Shown here piece by piece: positions 25,350-34,100 of a DNA stretch of 37,645 bases. The notes beneath the pieces were generated by a model. That model ran no database searches and was not told the origin of the DNA. It saw only the letters and a list, made by a program, of their open reading frames with translations. The translations under genes were made by a program, and so were the position numbers. Each line of letters starts with the position of its first letter. The first letter of the stretch is position 1. The stretch comes from JBOFHT01 sp051649785 (GTDB lineage: Archaea > Methanobacteriota > Methanobacteria > Methanobacteriales > Methanobacteriaceae). The stretch covers positions 1 to 37,645 of the forward strand of contig JBOFHT010000097.1 in NCBI GenBank assembly GCA_051649785.1. The letters are read 5' to 3'.

Positions 25350-26492
25350 TTATTTAGTAATTACTCGTATACGGGCTGGTTTTTTAACAACATCAGCCAT
25401 ATTACAAGCAACTAACCTATTAATTCCTTTGGAATTTGAAATATCAACTAAACGCTGACTTACAATTCCATCAAAGACAACAGCATAAACCTTTTCCTTT
25501 GAATCTTTCAATTCATCATATAAACTTTCAACACTGGTTTCTTTAATAATATTAAGGGTATCATCTAATAAATTAGCTTTCCCACTACCTTCTAAATCAG
25601 ATAATATTCTTTTTAAAACACTAACTTGGTCTTCAGTTTTAGGTTCTCTTTTAGGAGCACTTTTTTGTTTTATTTGCTCAATAGGTAATTTATCCCTAAG
25701 AGCTATCATAACTTCGTCTTTATCTAAGTCTTCAACTTCTTTTCCACGAGGTGCACGAGTTACATAATCTAATTCTCCTATTTGGAGTAACTCTTTGAGA
25801 ATTAAGTCTCCTCCTCGATCACCATCTAAAAATGCAGTTACTGTTTTCTTCTTTTTAGTTAATTCTGCAATACTGGCTGGAACACTAACTCCTTCAACTG
25901 CTACGGCATTTTTTATTCCAAATTTTAAAAGGTTTAAAACATCACTTCTACCTTCTACAACAAGAATTGCATCAGATGTTTCTACATTAGGACCTGCAGG
26001 AAGTCTATCTTCACCATATTCACTTATTTCATGAATACGCATTGCCTCTTTAACTTCTTCAATCATTTTAAGACTTGCTGGGGCAACTTCTTCCATCATA
26101 CTTTTATAGATTTCTTTTGCTCTGTCAACAACCTTTTTCCTTTTAACAGCACGAACATCTTCTACATGTGAAACTGTAATATATGCTTCACAAGGACCTA
26201 CTCTATTAATAGTTTCAAGGGATGCAGCTAATATTGCGGTTTCAATACGATCTAGGCTAGATGGTATTACTATATCACCTTTTGAACGTCCACCATTTGC
26301 ATTAATATTAACGCTAATCCTTCCTATTCTTCCAGTTTTTTGAAGTTCTCGTAAATCTAAATCATTACTTAAAAGACCTTCAGTTTGCCCAAAAACAGCA
26401 CCAACAACATCAGGTTTTTCAACAATTCCATGTGCATTAATTTTTGAATGAATAAGGTATTTAGTTGTAGTTAATTCTTCTCCTTTTCCCAT
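25350..26492 (-). CDS. dnaG: Archaeal DnaG-type primase
   Basis: The 380-residue protein has the archaeal DnaG layout: an N-terminal domain with TTKYLIHSKINAHGIVEKPD and GRIGRISVNI, a central TOPRIM domain with the catalytic Glu180 (VVEGRSD) and FLDGDRGGD at about 221-229, and a C-terminal helical region. Archaeal DnaG associates with the exosome and has primase activity in vitro, while the main replicative primase is PriS/L. GGAGGC precedes ATG 26492. An 8-bp direct repeat lies 24-43 bp upstream of the start codon. It is a single gene with a hairpin terminator after it. Confidence 0.96.
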   Translation of the reverse strand: MGKGEELTTTKYLIHSKINAHGIVEKPDVVGAVFGQTEGLLSNDLDLRELQKTGRIGRISVNINANGGRSKGDIVIPSSLDRIETAILAASLETINRVGPCEAYITVSHVEDVRAVKRKKVVDRAKEIYKSMMEEVAPASLKMIEEVKEAMRIHEISEYGEDRLPAGPNVETSDAILVVEGRSDVLNLLKFGIKNAVAVEGVSVPASIAELTKKKKTVTAFLDGDRGGDLILKELLQIGELDYVTRAPRGKEVEDLDKDEVMIALRDKLPIEQIKQKSAPKREPKTEDQVSVLKRILSDLEGSGKANLLDDTLNIIKETSVESLYDELKDSKEKVYAVVFDGIVSQRLVDISNSKGINRLVACNMADVVKKPARIRVITK

Positions 26493-27493
26493 TTTAAGCC
26501 TCCATTTTAAGTTAAGATACTTTCAGGGATACTTTGAGATATAATTTATTATTTTAATAAAACAGCTATTATTATATTTATTACTTAGCCATACATACTT
26601 ATATTTACTTATAATTAATTATAATAGCTATAACTGTGATTAAATGCTAAATAAATGGAATAATGTGAATATGATAAATATGCAATTATTTAGCTATAAA
26701 TTATATTTGTCATAATTATAATTGCTTTAAATAAATGTAATCTTATTTTAATATCATGAATTATATTCTAACTTTAAATATATAATAAATTCAGCTATGA
26801 TATTAATAATAGCTTACAATATGTTGCAATTCATAATGTCAATCATGCAAAAATAGAGTTTTAGTTGTTACTTATTTAATAAAAGCTTATTTAATAATTC
26901 AATTGATTTAATTGTTTTTTGATTATTTTATTATTCTTAATTAATTCAACTGATTTTGTTTGCTTTTATTTTTGAGAAAAAAACTGAATTATAATTTTAA
27001 AGAATTGTTTGTAATTATTTTTGATAATAATAAATAATAATTATATTCATAATTTTGTAATGATAATCTTAATAAACTTTAGCAACAAAATTTTATCTAA
27101 TTTCAGATAATTCTAAATATTATTTGCTAGTTATTATTTAGTTATTTTTGGCTATTTATTTAGATACTTAGATATTAAAATATTAGTTAAATTATTTTTT
27201 ATTTTTAAATTAATTTATACTGATATTCTGTAATAGCATTTAATAACTATTTAGTTAATAGCTAGTTAATATTTTATTAGATTTGAATTATTATCACTAA
27301 CATTATTTTTACTAAAATTTTTAATACTATTATTTATAGTATTTATTAACAATTTTATTAATGTTTATTATTAATTATAAATTATTATTATTTAGTAAAT
27401 GTATTATTGATATAATTATATAAATATTATAATTAATTTCTACATGATAGTACAAATTACTAATTATAATATATTAATTTTAATTCTTTTTAT
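26493..27493. other. Long non-coding AT-rich region, about 1 kb
   Basis: Apart from the dnaG promoter at its left end, no gene, RNA or strong hairpin is seen. Frames are broken by stops every few codons. It merges to the right with the relic gene at 27494-28107, so part of it may be decayed coding DNA past recognition. Confidence 0.5.
26516..26535 (-). promoter_or_regulatory. Direct repeat upstream of dnaG
   Basis: GATACTTT occurs at 26516-26523 and 26528-26535 (12-bp period), between the likely transcription start and the ribosome-binding site of dnaG. Possible operator; not proven. Confidence 0.35.
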
Positions 27494-28107
27494 TTAAATT
27501 CTCTCCTTTTTGTTAAAGAAGTTTCTTTTCCCATTGGAATTAAATATAAACTTGGATTCAAACCCAATTGGCCATGATTCACTAAATTCATACTTTTTTA
27601 TTATAAAGATTGATAATTTCTAAAACTCATATTGAGCGTATAATGATTGTATAATCGTATCCAATTTAATATATACACCTACTCCTATAATAAGTTTTAT
27701 ATTTCTTGTGCTAATATTGCTAAATTTTTCTAAATAATATCTTATTTTAAAGATATTTTTTATTAATATATTTCATTAATTTTTAATTATTATAAATATT
27801 TAATAAAATATTTAATACATTTGATAACATACTAATAAAATAATTAATATTTATTTCTGATCTATCTAATATTAATATTATGACTCTACCAATAATCTTT
27901 ATTTTCAGTTGAATTTATATGTAATGCCATAAACTATATATTTAAGTTAATGTTAAGTTTTCATGATGTTATTTATGGTTTTAGCAAAGCATGATATAAG
28001 TCAGACAAATTGGATTAGAATTAATTCTTTTGAATATATTCCATAAATGGGGTAGATGGAAAAACAACAGCTTTTAAGTTATCATAGGTATAAAATATAA
28101 TTAAATA
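27494..28107 (-). pseudogene. Decayed gene relic of unknown family
   Basis: Minus-strand frame 27494-27772 stays open for 93 codons except for one TAG (27620-27622), which is unlikely in DNA this AT-rich. It reads like protein, for example NISTRNIKLIIGVGVYIKLD, then TIIQSLYAQYEF, the stop, and KKYEFSESWPIGFESKFIF. Upstream, another frame holds IIFYTYDNLKAVVFPSTPFM (ending at TAA 28021-28023), SNLSDLYHALLKP and MALHINSTENKDYW, separated by single stops. The pattern fits one former gene of at least 600 bp with several stop mutations and at least one frameshift. No family is recognised. It lies just downstream of the giant adhesin gene. Confidence 0.5.
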
Positions 28108-28163
28108 TTAGCTAAACTCTATGAAACCAGTTGAAAAATATTGTATATATTATATATTATATA

Positions 28164-31100
28164 TTATAATCTTAATGATTTTTTTCTAAAAATAACAAAT
28201 ATTGCACATAAAACTAATAAAATAGCTAATATAGGAATTCCAGTTTTTTTCATTCCAACATTAGTATTTGGAATTATGTTAGGAGTAGAATTTTTCTTTG
28301 AAACAACGAATTTTCTAATATCTTCACTTTCTAAATAATTAGAATCTCCTTCAAATATTGTTTTTACAGTAAATCTTTCTTTTGTAATAATATACTTTAA
28401 TCTAGCTATTCCATTTTTATTAGTTACTGCAGAACCAATATAATTTCCATTAATATAAAATCTGATTTTTTTATTTGATAATGGTTTACTATTTTTATCA
28501 GTTAATTTGGCCACTAAATAAACAACATCGCCTATTTTGCCTTTAATTTTAGCAATTTCAAGATTAGTTTTACCTTGTGTAAATTTTCCATTGCCAGTTC
28601 CATTAGATGGATCTGCATACATGTCTCCTTTAAAGATGGCACTTATAGTATGATTACCTGCAGAACTTATTATATAGTTATACCTAGCTATTCCATTTTC
28701 AGAAGTGACATTAGAGCCTACATATTTGCCATCAACATAGAAATCAATGGTTTTGTTAGGTAAAGGATTAGCTCCCATATCAGTTAATTTTGCAGTTAAA
28801 TCAATACTCCCTCTAACAGAGCCAGAAACATTTCCCACAATGATATCCGTTTTACCAACAGTAAAAACAGCTAATCCTGTACTATTAGAGCTTGAGTATA
28901 AATCATCTTCTAAAAATACTCCATAAATATCATAGCTTCCCCCTTTATTAGGAATATATTCTAATGTAGCTACTCCATTAGCATCAGTTATATTTGTGCC
29001 AATGAGAACATAGGACCCATTAATCTTAATATAAAAGATAATCTCCTTATTAACGAGAAAACTTCCATTACTAGTAGTTAAAGTTGCTGTTAAATTTACT
29101 TTATCTCCAACAGTACCTGAAACATTTGAAACATTTAGATTTGTAGGGATTTTATTAACTATAAAGCTAGTTGAATTATAAGAATAAGCATAATACATAT
29201 TACCCTCAAATACCCCATAAACATTGAAAATTCCAGTTTCTGTACTTACAAAATAAGAAATAGAAAATTTACCCATATTATCAGTTAAAAGTACATAATC
29301 AGTACCATTTATTGTAACTGTAATATTTACATTAGCCATAGGATTATTATTTTCATCTATAATGGTCCCATTGATAATAATAGTATCATTTATTGTGGCA
29401 TTTGATATTGAATCAAAGATTATAGTAGTATCAAGAGGCAATCCCATGAAATATGTGGAATTGGTTGATGGGGCAAAAATATCTGTACCTAAAAAAGTTC
29501 CAATAACATTTATTGTGATTGGGCTAGAAACAGGATGGCTAAAGCTGAATCTTCCATTTTCATCTGTGAAACCCGTATAAAGAAATCCATTAACAAATAC
29601 ATTAATTTGGACATTATTTACTGGGCGATTATATTCATCTACGATTTTACCACTGATAATAGCACTATTATTGATTTTTGTATTGTTAATTGGGTCAAAA
29701 ATAATAGCTGTATCTAACCTTAACCCAGTAAAAGAGCTTTCATTAGCAGATGATTCAAAAGTGTTGTTACCATTATATATAATAACAGCATTAATATCTC
29801 CAACCATAGATACAAGATAGTTAAAAGAAAATCTACCATTAATATCAGTAAAAGTACTGTTTATATGATTCCCCATAATATATAACTCAATTAATGCATT
29901 AGCTATTGGGTTACCATCTTCATCAATTAATCGACCACTAATAACTGTAGTGTTATTATATTTTGAATTATTAATGGTATCAATTTCAATTGTAGTGTTA
30001 AGTTTTAGTCCGTTAAATGATGTTATATTAGTTGTTGGATTATATATATCATTTCCACCATAATCAATTCTAACATTGATGATATCCGAATTTGTAACTA
30101 TATATTCATATTTAAAGCCACCAGTACTATTAGTTGTAGCTACTGTGACTATTCCATTTATATTTATAGTAATATTCACATTAGGAATAAAATTCCCATT
30201 TTCATCAAGAAGAATTCCTGTGATATTAACATTGTTTCCAATTCTACTATCATTTATATTATCAATAATAATGTTAGTATCTAGCTTAAGTCCAGTAAGT
30301 GAAGTACAATTTGTAGAAGGATTATATGTTTCATTTCCATTATATTCAAATAGTATTGTAATAGTTTCTGCACTTATTACAGTATAACTTAAGTTAAATT
30401 TTCCATTAGCATCTGTTTTAACTGTATAAGAAGTACCATTAATACTTACAGTTACATTTGCATTAACAATAGCGTCATGATTTTCATCAATTAAAAAACC
30501 AGTTATATTAACAATATTTCCAATTTTAGTATAATTAATATCTTCAAAGGTTATTTGACTGTTTAATTTTAGTCCTTTAAAGCTACTATTATTGCATGAC
30601 GAATTAAAAGTATCATTACCTGCATATTGATAAATAACAGATAAGACACCAGATTGGCTAACTAAATAATTCAAAACAAAGCTACCAGAACTATCAGTAA
30701 CTACTACCCATGAAACACCATCAACAACTATAGTAACATTAGCACCAACAATAGGATTATTATTTTCATCAACAAGCACACCACTAATATTTACATTATC
30801 CCCAATTCTAGTACTATTAATGCTATCAATAATAATGGTTGTGTTTAGTTTTAGTCCTTCAAAGCTAGTACTATTAGAAGAAGGATTAAAAGTTTCATTT
30901 CCATTATACTCATAAGTCACAAATATATAGCCAGTTGTGTTGACTATGTATTCGTAGTTAAAGCCCCCTGTATTGTTAGTTGTGACATTAGTAGCTATTC
31001 CATTTATGATTATTGTGATAATTCCATTAGGTATGGGATTATTATTTTCATCAACAAGCACACCACTTATTGTTACATTATTGCCGATTTTTGTATTGGT

Positions 31101-34100
31101 GATATTGGTGATATTGATTGTTGTGTTTAGTTTTAGTCCTTCGAAGTTAGTGCTATTGGATGAAGGGTTGTAAGTTTCATTGCCGTCATATTTATAAATT
31201 ACTGTGATTATGCCTGATCTATCTACAGTATAATTTAAAGTGAATATGCCTGAACTATCAGTAACTACTACCCAAGAAATTCCATCAATAACAATAGTAA
31301 CATTAGCACCAGAAACAGGATTACTATTTTCATCAACAAGTGTTCCATTTATGGTTACATTATCACCAATTCTAGTATTAGTAATATTATTGATATTGAT
31401 TGTTGTATTTAATTTTAAACCTTCAAAACTACTACTATTAGAAGAAGGATTAAAAGTATCATTGCCGTCATATTTATAAATTACTGTGATTATGCCTGAT
31501 CTAATTACTGTATAGTTTAAAGTGAATATACCTGAACTATCAGTAATTACTATCCCGGAAATGCCATCAATAACAATAGTAACATTAGCACCAGTAATAG
31601 GATTATTATTTTCATCAACAAGTGTTCCATTTATGGTTACATTATCACCAATTCTAGTATTGGTGATATTGTTGATATTGATTGTTGTATTTAATTTTAG
31701 TCCTTCGAAGCTAGTACTATTAAATGAAGGATTAAAAGTATTGTTTCCACTATATTCATATGTTACTAATATATGACCCGTTGTGTTGACTGTGTATTCG
31801 TAGTTGAATCCTCCGGTATTGTTAGTTGTGACATTAGTAGCTATTCCATTTATGATTATTGTGATAGTTCCATTAGATATAGGATTATTATTTTCATCTA
31901 AAAGAATTCCACTAATATTTACATTATTGCTGATTTTTGTATTGTTGATATTGTTGATATTGATTGTTGTGTTTAGTTTTAGTCCTTCAAAGCTAGTACT
32001 ATTAGATGAAGGGTTGTAAGTTTCATTGCCGTCATACTTATAAATTACTGTGATTATGCCTGATCTATCTACAGTATAATTTAAAGTGAATATGCCTGAA
32101 CTATCAGTAACTACTATCCATGAAACACCATCAACAACAATAGTAACATTAGCACCAGAAACAGGATTACTATTTTCATCAAGAAGTATTCCACTTATAG
32201 TAACATTATCCCCAATCCTAGTACTATTAATTGCATCAACAACAATATTAGTGTTTATTCTAATACCATTAAATGATGTAAAATTAGTAGATGCTTCATA
32301 AATTTCATTTCCTTCATATATGTAATTAACACCAATAGCTCCAGTACTTGTAACAGCGTAATTTAGAATAAATCCTCCAGAAGAATTTGTTATAACATTA
32401 TAGCTAACTCCATTAAGGATTATAATAATAGTCTCATTAGAGATATTTATATTATTTTCATCAACTAAAGTACCAGTAATATTCACATTATTACCTACAC
32501 TTGTAGTAGAAATATTATCTGCAATTATCATTGTACTAATTTTTAGTCCATTAAATGATGTGATATTAGAAGAAGAGGAATATGTGTCATTACCTAAATA
32601 ATGGTAAATAACTAAAATGCTACCAGAAAAGCTGACGGGATATTTTAAACTAAAATTACCATCAATGCCAGTAGTAACAGTATAAGAGCTATTAGCTATA
32701 ATAATAGTAATATTAGCATTAATTATAGGGTTTCCATTCTCATCAACAAGTATTCCACTAATACTGGCATTGGTTCCGATTTTTGTATCAATGATATTAT
32801 TGACAATGATGTTGGTGTCTAATTTTAGTCCGTTAAAGGATGTTGTGTTAGTTGATGGGTTGAAAGTATTGTCTCCATTGAAATCAAATCTAATATTAAT
32901 ACTTCCTGAGTTTATAACTGTGTAATTATAGTTGAATTTACCAGTAGCATCAGTAGTAACATTAGTAGAAATATTAGTAGATGTACTATTAATTGTTAAT
33001 GTAACAGTCTTATTAGATATGGGATTACCATTTTCGTCAACGAGTGTTCCGTTAATACTTGCATTGGTTCCGATTTTTGTGTCAATGATATTATTAATAA
33101 TGATGTTGGTGTCTATTTTTAGTCCGTTAAATGATGTTGTGTTAGTTGATGGGTTGAAAGTATCGTCCCCCTCAAAATCAAACCTAACACCAATACTACC
33201 AGAACTCACAACTGTATAAACATAAGTAAAACCACCAGTACCATTAGTTGTAACATTAACAACCACACCATTAATTACTAAAGAAACAACTCTACCACCT
33301 ACATAGTTTCCATTTTCATCAACAAGTATTCCACTAATATTGGTGCTATTTCCAACCTTTGTATCAATGATATTATTAATAATGATGTTGGTGTCTAATT
33401 TTAGTCCGTTAAATGATGTTGTGTTAGTTGATGGGTTGAAAGTATTGTCTCCATTGAAGTCAAATCTAATATTAATACTTCCTGAGTTTATAACTGTGTA
33501 ATTATAGTTGAATTTACCAGTAGCATCAGTAGTAACATTAGTAGAAATGTTAGTAGAAATATTAGTAGATGTACTATTAATTGTTAATGTAACAGTCTTA
33601 TTGGCTATTGGATTACCATTTTCGTCAACGAGTGTTCCACTAATATTAGTGCTATTTCCAATCTTTGTATCAACGATACCATTAACAACAATAACAGTAT
33701 CCAACTTCAACCCATTAAAAGATGTTACATTAGTTGATGGGTTGAAAGTATCGTCTCCATTGAAATCAAATCTAATATTAATACTTCCTGAGTTTATAAC
33801 TGTGTAATTATAGTTGAATTTACCAGTAGCATCAGTAGTAACATTAGTAGAAATGTTAGTAGAAATATTAGTAGATGTACTATTAATTGTTAATGTAATA
33901 GTCTTATTAGCTATTGGATTACCATTCTCATCTATGAGTATTCCACTAATACTAACATTGGTTCCGATTTTTGTATCAACAATACTATCAACAACAATAA
34001 CAGTGTTAATTTTTGAACTATTAAAGTAAGTAATATTAGTAGAAGGATTATATCTATTATTTCCATTGAAATGGAATAAAACAGGGATATTACCAGTTGT

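Noticed and set aside
27540..27575. T-arm-like TTGGATTCAAACCCAA suggesting a tRNA fragment
   Set aside because: The stem does not pair in the proper register, no acceptor or anticodon arm is nearby, and the stretch is better read as part of the decayed minus-strand gene.
27975..28046. Plus-strand 23-codon frame with protein-like composition (starts MVLAKHDISQ)
   Set aside because: Too short, no ribosome-binding site, and it overlaps the more extended minus-strand relic.
30076..34029. Series of plus-strand frames of 60-100 codons inside the adhesin gene
   Set aside because: They recur at the Ig-repeat period and are antisense shadows of the repeated minus-strand coding sequence.
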